Part shown: positions 33,982 through 43,158 of the stretch, piece by piece
Position numbering within the stretch: the stretch's first letter is position 1
How the letters are laid out: every line of letters starts with the position of its first letter
Assembly: GCA_900472605.1 (NCBI GenBank)
Contig: UCJD01000009.1
Coordinates: 165,883 to 229,882, forward strand
DNA: 64,000 nt
From: Hyphomicrobiales bacterium
GTDB lineage: Bacteria; Pseudomonadota; Alphaproteobacteria; Rhizobiales; Rhizobiaceae
Direction of reading: 5' to 3'
Position numbers and translations under genes: made by a program
The notes under the pieces: generated by a model
Databases searched by the model: none
Told to the model about the DNA's origin: nothing
The model's input: the letters and a program-made list of their open reading frames with translations, nothing else

Positions 33982-35229
33982 TTAGAAGACCTGATCGTAA
34001 GAGCTCTGAAGTGCCTCGACGGCCTGGTCGCTCGTCATGTCGGGGTTCGCCCAAAACTGGCTCGCGACGTCATAGATACCGCGCATCCAATCCTGGTCGA
34101 TCGTTGCGCGCGGCGTCAGGTGAACGAAGCCAGGCTGATCGAAAAGCTTGAGTGCATGCTGGGTCCACGGTGGGAACTTGGCGAGATCGACGTCACGCCG
34201 AGGAGGCGTGGAGCCTTTTTCCAGATTGAACTGGGTCATCTGCTCAGGATCGAAGTTGGCATCGAGGTAGCGATACTGCGCTTCCTTCTTACTCTCGTTC
34301 TTAGTGTCAACGAAACCCCACGTGTTTACGGACGCCGTCGCGCCCTTTGCACCGGGGAGCGGGACGCAGCTGAAGTCCTTGCCATCGGTCTTCCCGGCAG
34401 CGCGCCACTCGCCCGTCATCCAGTCGCCCTGAATCTGGAACAATGCCCGGCCGCTGATGACCATGTTGGTGGCTTCGTTCCACTGGCGGCCAGTCGCACC
34501 GGCGTCGGTGTGCTTCTGGATGCCGCGCAGCAGATCGAAGGCTTCGCGCATTTCCTTGGTATCGATGGCCGTCTTGTCAGCCTTCACGCCGAACACACGG
34601 TCGTAGACACCGCCATCCACGGCGGCGACCAACGAGTGGAACAGGTATCCGATCTGGAAGCTGTCAGCGCCAAAAGCCAGCGGAATGACGTCGTTGCCCT
34701 TTACCTTGTCGAAATCCTTGTAGAAGTCGTCGAAGGATTTCCAGGTCGAAGGATCGACGCCGGTCTTTTTAGCGACTGCCAGATTGTAGCACATGACACC
34801 GTCGATATGGACGCTGTTGGGAGCTCGGACCTGCTCGCCGTCTATGGTGACGAATTTCTGGAGGAATTCCGGAAGGGCGGCGAAGGCCGCCTTTCCCTTT
34901 TCCGTCTGGAAGTATGGCCCAAGGTCCAGCAGTCGACCTTCCTGCTTGAGGTCGGCATAGGTGCCCGGTTCGGCCGAGAAAAAGATGTCTGGCGGATTGC
35001 CGCCTGCCAATAGGCTCGACAACGTGACTGTGGACCCGGAGTCGTGGGTCATTGTCAGGTCGTTCCACTTATCTCCGCCCTTTTCCCAGGTGTTCTTCAA
35101 CACCGTGATCGCGCGTCGCTCACCCGGCGAAATGAAGTCGTGCTGGATAATAAGCGTTTCGGCCTGGGCGGAAGCGGCGAGTGTCACACCCGCAGCGAAT
35201 ACCGTGCATTTCAGCATGCGATCGATCAT
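33982..35229 (-). CDS. carbohydrate ABC transporter substrate-binding protein (CUT1)
   Basis: A 415-aa periplasmic binding protein of the family that includes UgpB and MalE. The signal peptide MIDRMLKCTVFAAGVTLAAS ends near ASAQA, and the mature protein starts ETLIIQHDF. Aromatic and Asp-rich loops in the middle fit sugar binding. I choose the ATG at 35229 because the signal peptide begins there with GAGGAG upstream; an in-frame ATG at 35253 also has a site. It follows the ATPase gene in the same operon. The sugar cannot be named from sequence. Confidence 0.9.
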   Translation of the reverse strand: MIDRMLKCTVFAAGVTLAASAQAETLIIQHDFISPGERRAITVLKNTWEKGGDKWNDLTMTHDSGSTVTLSSLLAGGNPPDIFFSAEPGTYADLKQEGRLLDLGPYFQTEKGKAAFAALPEFLQKFVTIDGEQVRAPNSVHIDGVMCYNLAVAKKTGVDPSTWKSFDDFYKDFDKVKGNDVIPLAFGADSFQIGYLFHSLVAAVDGGVYDRVFGVKADKTAIDTKEMREAFDLLRGIQKHTDAGATGRQWNEATNMVISGRALFQIQGDWMTGEWRAAGKTDGKDFSCVPLPGAKGATASVNTWGFVDTKNESKKEAQYRYLDANFDPEQMTQFNLEKGSTPPRRDVDLAKFPPWTQHALKLFDQPGFVHLTPRATIDQDWMRGIYDVASQFWANPDMTSDQAVEALQSSYDQVF

Positions 35230-35290
35230 TTTCAGTTCTCCTCTCAGCGTCATTTTGGTTCCTCCTCATCAACGCCCGGCCACGTGGCCC

Positions 35291-36397
35291 CTACACTCTC
35301 CTGCCCGTTTCCGGGTTGAAGAACTTCATGTGCTCAAGCGGGAGATCGACGGGAACCGTCTGCTCCTTCGCGAGCATCGTTACGCGCTCGGGCGGAACCC
35401 GCGCCGACAGGCGCTTCCCCCCGAAATCGAAAAAGGCCAGCGCTTCGGCTCCGATCTTCTCGTGGTAGCGGATCGGCAAGTCGACGCGGATCGAACGCTC
35501 CCGGTCACCCTCGTTCTGGCCGACCCGCACGTGCTCCGGACGGATGCCGACGCGCAGGCGCGACAGGCCAGAGGGAGCCTGCTCTAATCCAGCTCTCCTA
35601 AGGTCAATCGCCTGTGACAACTGGTCACCGACACCAACAAGCTCAGAACCTTGCTGAGCGACGGACACGTCGATGAAGTTCATCGACGGCGATCCGACGA
35701 ACTCGGCGACGAAGAGGCTCTGTGGGTTCCCGTAGATTTCGTCCGGCGTACCAATCTGTTCGATGACGCCGCGATTCATGACCGCGATCCGGGTCGCCAT
35801 GGTCATCGCCTCGACCTGATCGTGGGTCACGTAGACGACGGTGTTACGCAGACGATTGTGGAGGTTCTTGATCTCCATACGCATCTCGGTGCGCAATTTG
35901 GCATCGAGGTTGCTGAGCGGTTCGTCGAAGAGGCAGACATCTACCTCCTTCACCAGGGCCCGACCGATGGCAACGCGCTGGCGCTGGCCGCCCGACAGCT
36001 GGGCTGGTTTGCGGTCGAGCAGCTTGTCGATCTGCAGAAGGTTGGCCACTGACGAAATGCGGCGGTCGATCTCGTCGTTGCTGAGCCCCTTGGACATCAA
36101 GCCGAACTTGAGATTTCCGCGCACCGACTTGGTGGGGTACAGCGCGTAGGATTGGAAAACCATCGCCAGGTTCCGGTCCGCGGGATCGAGATCGGTGACA
36201 TCCTGATCGCCGATCGTGATCCTGCCCGAGGATTGCTCGATCAATCCGGCGAGGATGTTGAGCAGCGTGGACTTACCGCAGCCGGATGGTCCGAGGAGCA
36301 CGATGAACTCGCCCTTCTCGATTTCCAGATTGAGTTCGTCGAGAACTGTCAATGCGCCGAAGGACTTGGTGATTTTCTGAAACTGAACGTTGGCCAT
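35291..36397 (-). CDS. ABC transporter ATP-binding protein (UgpC/MsmK type)
   Basis: A 368-aa ATPase. Walker A is GPSGCGKST, the signature LSGGQRQRVAIGRAL, Walker B VCLFDEPLSNLDAKLR, and the Q-loop is in MVFQSYALYP. The C-terminal 130 residues are the regulatory OB/TOBE domain typical of CUT1 importers. It energises the import system formed by the two permeases and binding protein around it. It starts 3 bases after the upstream permease stop. Confidence 0.95.
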   Translation of the reverse strand: MANVQFQKITKSFGALTVLDELNLEIEKGEFIVLLGPSGCGKSTLLNILAGLIEQSSGRITIGDQDVTDLDPADRNLAMVFQSYALYPTKSVRGNLKFGLMSKGLSNDEIDRRISSVANLLQIDKLLDRKPAQLSGGQRQRVAIGRALVKEVDVCLFDEPLSNLDAKLRTEMRMEIKNLHNRLRNTVVYVTHDQVEAMTMATRIAVMNRGVIEQIGTPDEIYGNPQSLFVAEFVGSPSMNFIDVSVAQQGSELVGVGDQLSQAIDLRRAGLEQAPSGLSRLRVGIRPEHVRVGQNEGDRERSIRVDLPIRYHEKIGAEALAFFDFGGKRLSARVPPERVTMLAKEQTVPVDLPLEHMKFFNPETGRRV

Positions 36398-36400
36398 GGT

Positions 36401-37324
36401 TCACCCCTTGATTGCGCCGGCCGAAATTCCCTGGACGAAGAAGCGCCCAAGCACGAAGTAGATGAGAAGCGGGAACAGAGCCGTTTCGAGTGCCGCCGCC
36501 ATGTAGACGTTGTATTCCGCTGTCCCCGTCGGTGCGTTCGCCAACGCGTTGAGGATCGTGGTCATCGGCTGGCTGTCCTTGTTCCCGAAGATCAGGCCGA
36601 CCAGGAAGTCGTTCCAGACGTTGGTGACGACCATGATCAGGACGACGATCATGATGTTGGTGGACATGGGAAGGATGATCTCGCGGAAAATCCGCCAGAA
36701 CTTGCCGCTGTCGACCATTGCCGCCGACATGAGCTCGCGGGGGATGTCGCGGTAGTAGTTGGTGAACATCAGTGTGAGGATCGGCAGGTGGAGAACAGCG
36801 TGGATAAGACCGACGCCGAAGGTCGAGCCATGCACACCCATTGCCGTCGTCATCTTGATCAGCGGAAACATGATGATCTGGAAGGGAACGAAGGCGCAGA
36901 TGAAGAGTGCGAACAGGAAGCTGTTCGCCCACCGGACATTCCACAGCGCGAGAGCATAACCCGTCACCGCACTGACGCCGATCGCCATCAGGACCGCCGG
37001 GATGACGATGAACACGGAGTTTAGGAAGCCCGCCTCCATGCCTCCGCACTGGAAACCGACGCAGGCCTCGAGCCAGGCGTAGCTCCACGCTCCTGTGTCG
37101 ATCGTGTGCGGCAGGGCGAAGATGTTGCCCTGACGGATTTCATCCATGCTCTTTAGCGAGGTGACGACGATCACATACAGCGGCAGGCAGAAGAACAGCG
37201 CTACCATGAACAGGAACGTGTAGGTGGCGATGTTGCGCCCCCGCGCCCGGCGGCGGCCTTTGCGGGCCTTTGCCGCAGCTGACGCCAGAAGGATAGGTTG
37301 CGAGATTTCGGTGACCCAGCTCAT
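36401..37324 (-). CDS. CUT1 ABC transporter permease (MalG type)
   Basis: A 307-aa inner-membrane permease with about six helices. The ATPase-contact EAA-like loop appears as ELMSAAMVDSGKFWRIFREI, followed by ILPMSTN. The N-terminal 30 residues are Arg/Lys-rich and cytoplasmic. It overlaps the preceding MalF-type gene by 4 bases. Together they form the heterodimeric channel of the cluster A importer. Confidence 0.94.
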   Translation of the reverse strand: MSWVTEISQPILLASAAAKARKGRRRARGRNIATYTFLFMVALFFCLPLYVIVVTSLKSMDEIRQGNIFALPHTIDTGAWSYAWLEACVGFQCGGMEAGFLNSVFIVIPAVLMAIGVSAVTGYALALWNVRWANSFLFALFICAFVPFQIIMFPLIKMTTAMGVHGSTFGVGLIHAVLHLPILTLMFTNYYRDIPRELMSAAMVDSGKFWRIFREIILPMSTNIMIVVLIMVVTNVWNDFLVGLIFGNKDSQPMTTILNALANAPTGTAEYNVYMAAALETALFPLLIYFVLGRFFVQGISAGAIKG

Positions 37325-38193
37325 GCGTCACCTCCCCGTTTTGCACGAATGATGATTGCCGGAAGGAACACGACGAGCGTCGTCGCGAGCATGAGCGTTG
37401 CCGCTGCCGATCCATAGCCGAGGTTGAGGCGGTCCCAATATGCGCTGACCGTGAAGAAGGCTGGCAGATATGACGAGTTTCCTGGTCCGCCTCTCGTCAT
37501 GGCGACCACGATGTCGTATGCGCGCACCACGCCGATCGTCATCAGGATCGCACAGCTGATGAAGGTGAACTTCATCATCGGAATGATGATCTCGATGTAG
37601 AACCGCCAGAACGGGACACCATCAAGCTTTCCGGCGCGCCAGATTTCAGGGTTGATTCCTTTAAGGCCGGAGATCATCAAGGCCATGAAGAAGCCCGTGT
37701 TCTGCCAGACAGCGGCAAGCGTCACGCCGGCCATCACGGTGTCCGGGGAATTCAGCCAATGGAAGTTCACCCAGGTGAGGCCGATCGAATGGAAGAAGCT
37801 CTCCAGCCCAAGCTCGGGTGCGAACAGCCACCGCCATGCAATACCAGTGACAATCAGGGATATCGAAAGCGGATAGAGGAAAATCGTCCGGAAGACCGAG
37901 CTGCCCCGGATATCCTTGGCGATGATAGCAGCAAGGATGAAGCCGAATACGAGGCTGGAAAGACTTCCAGCTGCGAAGGTGGCCATGTTCTTAATGGCCA
38001 CCCACCAGTTCGGATCGGCAAAGAGCCGCTCATATTGCCGAAGACCCACAAATCCGTAGGAAGGGGTTCGGCGGCTGTCCGTAAACGAAAGGAATACCGT
38101 GAAACCGATAGACCCGACGAACGCCACCAGCGTTACCAGCATTGCTGGCGCAACCGCCAAGCGCGGCGCGATGTAGCTTTGTGTTAATCGCAT
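37321..38193 (-). CDS. CUT1 ABC transporter permease (MalF type)
   Basis: A 290-aa inner-membrane permease with six predicted helices. The coupling loop is EIWRAGKLDGVPFWRFYIEI, then IIPMMK. It starts 31 bases after the isomerase stop and overlaps the second permease by 4 bases. It pairs with the MalG-type subunit in the cluster A sugar importer. Confidence 0.94.
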   Translation of the reverse strand: MRLTQSYIAPRLAVAPAMLVTLVAFVGSIGFTVFLSFTDSRRTPSYGFVGLRQYERLFADPNWWVAIKNMATFAAGSLSSLVFGFILAAIIAKDIRGSSVFRTIFLYPLSISLIVTGIAWRWLFAPELGLESFFHSIGLTWVNFHWLNSPDTVMAGVTLAAVWQNTGFFMALMISGLKGINPEIWRAGKLDGVPFWRFYIEIIIPMMKFTFISCAILMTIGVVRAYDIVVAMTRGGPGNSSYLPAFFTVSAYWDRLNLGYGSAAATLMLATTLVVFLPAIIIRAKRGGDA

Positions 38194-38224
38194 TTTCCCC
38201 CTCCCGTGGGATGTGCTTCGGCAA

Positions 38225-39106
38225 TTAGAGTTCGAGACCCCGCATCTTTTTGAAGTTCGTCATGCTCCGCTCGATGCTCGGGAACTCGCCGATCGTGTTG
38301 TAGTCCTGCTCCACCAGGATGTACTCGATGCCCAGCTCGTTGCCGGCGTCGATGACGTCCTGGATTTTGATGATGCCGTCGCCGACTTCAGTGAACTGCT
38401 CGGGCTTCAGGTTGTCGTGGAAGCTGTGGTAGTCGATCGGCACGTCACGGCTGACGATGTCCCAGATGTTCAGGTTGCGAACCTGACTGAGTGGGTAATC
38501 CTTCTCGTGAATGATCGAGATGCGCTCGCCGTACTGCTTGATCTTCTCGACCGGATCGACGCCGCCGCGGAACGTCCAATAGGCATCCAGTTCGACGCCG
38601 AGGTATTCTGGGTCGGTGTTTTCGAAAATGATGTCCAGGATGAGCTTGTCGTCGAACGTCTGAAAGTCGTGGTAGTGGTTGTGGTAGAGCAGCTTGATGC
38701 CCGATGCACGGCACGCCTTTCCGACCTTGTTGTAGACTTCGCAGTGGTGAAGCAACGTCTTCTTGTCCGGGAAGAAATCATTCGGCAATGACAGGTGCTT
38801 CGCACCGATCGACTTGTAGTAATCGATGACCTTCTGGACGGCTGTAGTGTCGCTGTAAAAACCTTCGAACATCCCGTCCTGGACGGATGGAATGAAGTGC
38901 GCGCCGAGGATAGTGATGCCGACTTCCTCGGCCTTTGCACGCAGCGCTTCAGCAGGCGTGTTGAAACCAGTGCCCGGATCGAGCTCGGCCCGATGATTGG
39001 CCATCTCGATATATTTGTACCCCAACTCGGACACTCTCTCCAACGTGCCCATAGGGTCCTGCGCAAACGCGTTGCGCACTGTGTACATCTGCAAACCAAC
39101 CTTCAT
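38225..39106 (-). CDS. sugar phosphate isomerase/epimerase-type TIM-barrel protein
   Basis: A 293-aa protein of the AP-endonuclease-2/xylose-isomerase-like fold. Recognisable parts are MKVGLQMYTVRNAFAQDPMG, GYKYIEMANH, KLLYHNHYHDF and LGVELDAYW, where His and Glu/Asp residues would bind a divalent metal. Members isomerise or epimerise sugars, inosose or hydroxypyruvate. I start it at 39106, which has GGGAGGA five bases upstream. It heads the cluster A operon, directly below a promoter flanked by two LacI-type operators. Confidence 0.9.
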   Translation of the reverse strand: MKVGLQMYTVRNAFAQDPMGTLERVSELGYKYIEMANHRAELDPGTGFNTPAEALRAKAEEVGITILGAHFIPSVQDGMFEGFYSDTTAVQKVIDYYKSIGAKHLSLPNDFFPDKKTLLHHCEVYNKVGKACRASGIKLLYHNHYHDFQTFDDKLILDIIFENTDPEYLGVELDAYWTFRGGVDPVEKIKQYGERISIIHEKDYPLSQVRNLNIWDIVSRDVPIDYHSFHDNLKPEQFTEVGDGIIKIQDVIDAGNELGIEYILVEQDYNTIGEFPSIERSMTNFKKMRGLEL

Positions 39107-39193
39107 GGAATCCTCCCTTGAAATGAACAGCGGTCGTTTCGAGAACGCTTGGGATGGCGAGTTACTCCCTGTCTGCCGTCCTCCATGACACAA

Positions 39194-39237
39194 TCTATGG
39201 AATCGTTCCCACGAACTGTCAAATGGAATCGTTCCCA
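39194..39237 (-). promoter_or_regulatory. cluster A promoter with two LacI-type operators
   Basis: TGGAATCGTTCCCA occurs twice, at 39198-39211 and 39224-39237, with centres 26 bases apart and the central CG typical of LacI-family sites. On the minus strand a perfect -35 TTGACA (complement of 39217-39222) lies between them. A 17-base spacer and CATAGA (complement of 39194-39199) follow, so one operator precedes the -35 and the other fills the spacer. This is strong repression geometry. The rest of the 322-base gap to lacI shows no gene. Confidence 0.82.
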
Positions 39238-39428
39238 TAAAAATAAATGTTATTTTTCAGCTTGATAAGAATTACATATTTGTCTTTATGAAAACGTTTC
39301 TGCGCACCCTCTAGCGGACCGCTGCGAACCAATGTAAATACTTGGTTGAGCACGGGAATCCGGAGCCGGGGCCAGTTGCAAATATCGCCCTGCCCTGCTG
39401 ATCGACGGCCCTGATCGAACAACGACAA

Positions 39429-40496
39429 ATGGATGACGACAGCATGCCGACGGAAAGAAAAGGGAAGCAGACTGGCGTCGCGAGGATGAGCGATGTGGCC
39501 AAGCTCGCACGCGTCGGCCTATCCACAGTGAGCCGTGCATTCACCGAACCGCATCGGGTTTCAAAGGACACGCTGGAGCGCATCGAGCGCGCCGTCGCCA
39601 AATTGAACTATGTCCCCAACGTCAGCGCACAAACACTGCGTGCGCACCAAACGGGGCGCGTTCTGGTGATGATCCCCGAAATCGGCAACTCGTTCTTTGG
39701 GCCGATCATGGATGGCATCGAAGAGGTCGCCCAGGAAGCGAACCTTGTCGTCCTGCTCGGCGACAGCCGCCGCGGCGCGATCAATGGCAAAGGCTATACT
39801 AGCCTCTCCTATATGACCCAGCTGGCGGCCGGGCGCGCCGACGCACTTATTCTTCTGGACGGCTCGATGCCGATTATCAAAGCACCTGGCGAAAGCGGCC
39901 GCACTCCGGTGGTCGCGGTCAGCGAAGAGTCTTTTTCGGATTTCGTACCCTACGTCGGCATCGATAACCGCAAGGCGGTCTTCGAGATCACGATGTATCT
40001 AGGAGAGCTCGGCCACAGGCATTTCTATCACCTCGGCGGCCGCGACGGCAGCACGACGGCGAACGCCCGCGAAGCAGGTTTCCGTGACGCCATGGTCGCC
40101 CTTGGCGTGCCTGAAACCGATTACGTCATTGAGCGGAGCACCTTCAGTGCCTCGTCCGGTCCGGAGGTCGTCCGGCGCATGCTCAACATGGCCAAGCGCC
40201 CGACGGGCGTTTTCTGCAGTAACGACGACTTGGCAATGGTCGTTATCCACGAGCTGCGCAACGCTGGTGTCGAGGTCCCAACGGACATGTCGGTTGTCGG
40301 CATCGATGACCTGCAGGTTTCGAGGTTGCTGAACCCGGCGCTCACCACAATCAGGCAGCCCCGTTACGACATGGGACGTATCGGCATGCAGAAGATCGTC
40401 GAACAGCTCGAGGGTGACGAGAGCGCTCCGCGCAACGAAATCCTTCCACATCAACTGATCGTACGGAATAGCGCCGCAAGACCGAAGACATCTTGA
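39429..40496 (+). CDS. LacI-family transcriptional repressor
   Basis: A 355-aa regulator. The HTH is at residues about 20-45 (MSDVAKLARVGLSTVSRAFT), followed by the hinge helix NYVPNVSAQTLR and a periplasmic-binding-protein-like sensor (VLVMIPEIGNSFFGPIMDGI onward). It is divergent from the isomerase-transporter operon and is very likely the protein binding the two operators between them, released by an imported sugar. The first residues before MSDVAKLA form a short polar tail, so a slightly later start is possible. Confidence 0.94.
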   Translation: MDDDSMPTERKGKQTGVARMSDVAKLARVGLSTVSRAFTEPHRVSKDTLERIERAVAKLNYVPNVSAQTLRAHQTGRVLVMIPEIGNSFFGPIMDGIEEVAQEANLVVLLGDSRRGAINGKGYTSLSYMTQLAAGRADALILLDGSMPIIKAPGESGRTPVVAVSEESFSDFVPYVGIDNRKAVFEITMYLGELGHRHFYHLGGRDGSTTANAREAGFRDAMVALGVPETDYVIERSTFSASSGPEVVRRMLNMAKRPTGVFCSNDDLAMVVIHELRNAGVEVPTDMSVVGIDDLQVSRLLNPALTTIRQPRYDMGRIGMQKIVEQLEGDESAPRNEILPHQLIVRNSAARPKTS

Positions 40497-40572
40497 AGCG
40501 ACGGCTCCAAATCTTAGAAGCTCACGTCTCAAATAACCCGCGTCGTCGGACGTGCGCCGACAGGCGCGCCAA

Positions 40573-41490
40573 TCAGGCCCGCGCGCGCATTTCAGCTAAC
40601 GCACTATCCTCGAGCCATATGTTTTCGAGCCACTGCTTGAATGCACTGACCTTTTCGGACCGGAGTCGCGAACGGACGTAAGTCAGGGTATGGCAACGCA
40701 AGTTCGGTCCCGTCATCCCGAAGGGAAGAACGAGGTTGCCCCTCTCGACGTCGCGTTGAAGCAGGCGATAGCTCTCTAGGCAGACACCCCGTCCCTCAAT
40801 CGCCGTGGCGATCGACATGAAGGCGTCGCGAAACCGCGAGCCGCGGTTCAGGTCGATCGCCAAACCGTGGTCCTTTGCCCACTGCTGCCAGCTATAGAGC
40901 GTCTGCTCAGATTTGATCAGGGTATGGCCGACGAGGTCCGAAGGCCTTCGGATCGGCTTCTCCCCGTTGGCTACGTCTGGCGAGCACGCCACGACGATCG
41001 TCTCCAGCGGGAATTCCTCGGTGGCGATCGACCCCAAACGCGGCACGCTGCCGTAGCAAATGTCGACATCGACCGAACCGTCCGTCAATTTGGCAGGGTC
41101 CGACGACGACAGGAGACGTATCTCGATCGAGGGATGCAGCTCCTCGAACTGCTGAAGGCGCGGCATCAACCAAAGCGATGCCAGGCTCGGCGCGCAACCG
41201 ACGCTAAGGACGTCCACGCTATTGCGTCGCGACACCTCGTCGGTGGCTTGTTCGATCATCGAAAGGGCTTCAGAAAGATCGCGATGGTATCGCTCACCGA
41301 TCTCGGTGAGCGATACGTTCCTTCCGATACGGTGGAAGAGCTTTTCGCCTAAGTCCTCCTCCATCAACCTGATCTGGTGACTGATCGCCGACGGCGTCAA
41401 TTGCAGCTGGGTGGCCGCTTCAAGAAACGAACCGCGCCTGCCGGCAGCGACGAACGACTGGATCGCACGGATTGATGGAAGCGTTGTCAT
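40573..41490 (-). CDS. LysR-family regulator, GcvA-like (cluster B)
   Basis: A 305-aa regulator with an N-terminal winged HTH (SIRAIQSFVAAGRRGSFLEA, then LTPSAISHQIRLMEEDLG) and a type-2 periplasmic-binding sensor domain. The start TLPSIRAIQSF is of the GcvA/AmpR subgroup. It is the last gene of cluster B, 43 bases after the kinase stop, and convergent with lacI. Its target promoter is not evident; it may fine-tune cluster B or another locus. Confidence 0.92.
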   Translation of the reverse strand: MTTLPSIRAIQSFVAAGRRGSFLEAATQLQLTPSAISHQIRLMEEDLGEKLFHRIGRNVSLTEIGERYHRDLSEALSMIEQATDEVSRRNSVDVLSVGCAPSLASLWLMPRLQQFEELHPSIEIRLLSSSDPAKLTDGSVDVDICYGSVPRLGSIATEEFPLETIVVACSPDVANGEKPIRRPSDLVGHTLIKSEQTLYSWQQWAKDHGLAIDLNRGSRFRDAFMSIATAIEGRGVCLESYRLLQRDVERGNLVLPFGMTGPNLRCHTLTYVRSRLRSEKVSAFKQWLENIWLEDSALAEMRARA

Positions 41491-41533
41491 GGCTGACCCG
41501 ATCCGTCATCATGCACTCTAACCGCCGACCCCG

Positions 41534-43150
41534 TCATAGCGAGGCTACCTTCCGTTGCGCGCGCTGACCGAAGTCCGATCGGATGGTTTCTCCGGCGGCG
41601 ATACGTTTGATGTCGCCGAGGACCTGCGAGAAGTCGCCAAGGCTGGATGTGCCGAAGCCCATGTAGACCTGCTTGAACAACTGGTAGAGCGTCTCGTAGC
41701 GTTCGCGCGTGGTGGGGTCGGGTTCGTATTTCTTGAAGCCGACGCACATTGCCGCCTGGGCGCTTTCAATCGACTTGTGGTCTTTCGACGCCAGCGTCGC
41801 AAAGATACCCGAGCCAAGGCCCGTGGGGACGCCATCCGGGACCAAGATCGGCTTGCCGATGACGTTCGCGTAGATTTGGTTCAGGATTCCGTTTTTCTGG
41901 GGAATCCCTCCCCCGTTGATCACACGATTGACCGGAACTCCGTGCTGCTCCATCCGCTCGAGGATGATGCGGGTATGGAACGCGGTGCCCTCGATCGCGG
42001 CGTAGAGTTCGTCCTGGGCGGTGTGGCCGAGATGCCAGCCCAACGTCATCCCGCCAAGGTCCGAGCGGACCAGCACGGTGCGGTCGCCGTTATCCCAAGG
42101 GAAACGCATAAGGCCCGTCTTGCCGCCTTCGATTTTTTCCAGGCCCTCTGCAAGCTTCGACACGGTGGTGCCTGCGCGGCGGGCCACGGCTTCGAACAGA
42201 TCGCCAGTTGCGGAAAGCCCAGCTTCGACACCCACCAGGTCCGGGTGCGCGCTTCCGGGGACAACGCCACAAACGCCGGGGATGAGTTTCACGCGCTCGC
42301 TGACCGCAATGATGCAGGTCGACGTGCCAATGACGTTGACGACGTCACCGAGACGGCAGCCAGCGCCGATGGCATCCCAGTGTGCATCGAAGGCACCCGT
42401 TGGAACCGGGATACCTGACGTGAGGCCCAGGCGTTCGGCCCAATAGGTGCTGAGGCCACCTGCGACCGAAGAGGATGTCTGATAGCTTCCGCCAATCTTT
42501 TCACGCACTCCATCAAAGAGCGGATCGACCCGGGAGAGGAACGCCTGGGACGGCAGCCCGCCCCACTTGGTGTTCCACATCCATTTGTGACCCATGGCGC
42601 AGACGCTGCGCACCATCCGGGATGAGTCCGTCACACCCGTGAGAACGGCCGCAGCCATGTCGCAGTGCTCGACCGCGGTCCCGAAGCGATCGCGCTTATC
42701 CGGATTGTGGCGCAGCCAATGGAGAAGCTTCGCAAAGCCCCATTCATGCGAGTAGGTCCCGCCGCACCATTCGATCGCTTCCAGGTGCATGTCGTGCGCC
42801 ATGGCCGTGATCTCTTCGGCTTCTGCTTTGGCGCGATGGTCACACCAGAGGTAATAGTCATCGAGGGGCTGCATGTTCTTGTCGACTGGCAAGACCGACG
42901 ACCCGGTCGTGTCGACCGCAATCGAGCGGACAAGCTTGGGGTCGATACCGCACTCCTCGGTTGCCCGGTTCATTGCCAGCACCAACGCTTCCATATGGTC
43001 CGCGTGCGACTGGGTCGCGAGATCGGGGTCGGAGCGACGGCGCTCAAGCGGATACTCCGCCATGGCCATGCCAAGCGAACCCTTCTCGGAATCCGCCAGC
43101 GTTACACGAACGCTCAAGGTCCCGAAGTCAACACCTGCTACAATCGACAT
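41534..43150 (-). CDS. araB: FGGY-family pentulose kinase, L-ribulokinase-like
   Basis: A 538-aa sugar kinase. The N-terminal phosphate-binding motif is VAGVDFGTLSVRVTLAD. AVDTTGSSVLPVD, YYLWCDHRAKAEA and the catalytic-region GAFDAHWDAIGAGC follow the AraB pattern, and INGGGIPQKN is the adenosine loop. It should phosphorylate a ketopentose at C5. With the adjacent AraD-like gene, a route through L-ribulose 5-phosphate to D-xylulose 5-phosphate is likely. No araA isomerase is in the window, so the sugar may enter as a ketose. Confidence 0.88.
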   Translation of the reverse strand: MSIVAGVDFGTLSVRVTLADSEKGSLGMAMAEYPLERRRSDPDLATQSHADHMEALVLAMNRATEECGIDPKLVRSIAVDTTGSSVLPVDKNMQPLDDYYLWCDHRAKAEAEEITAMAHDMHLEAIEWCGGTYSHEWGFAKLLHWLRHNPDKRDRFGTAVEHCDMAAAVLTGVTDSSRMVRSVCAMGHKWMWNTKWGGLPSQAFLSRVDPLFDGVREKIGGSYQTSSSVAGGLSTYWAERLGLTSGIPVPTGAFDAHWDAIGAGCRLGDVVNVIGTSTCIIAVSERVKLIPGVCGVVPGSAHPDLVGVEAGLSATGDLFEAVARRAGTTVSKLAEGLEKIEGGKTGLMRFPWDNGDRTVLVRSDLGGMTLGWHLGHTAQDELYAAIEGTAFHTRIILERMEQHGVPVNRVINGGGIPQKNGILNQIYANVIGKPILVPDGVPTGLGSGIFATLASKDHKSIESAQAAMCVGFKKYEPDPTTRERYETLYQLFKQVYMGFGTSSLGDFSQVLGDIKRIAAGETIRSDFGQRAQRKVASL

Positions 43151-43158
43151 GGTAATCC

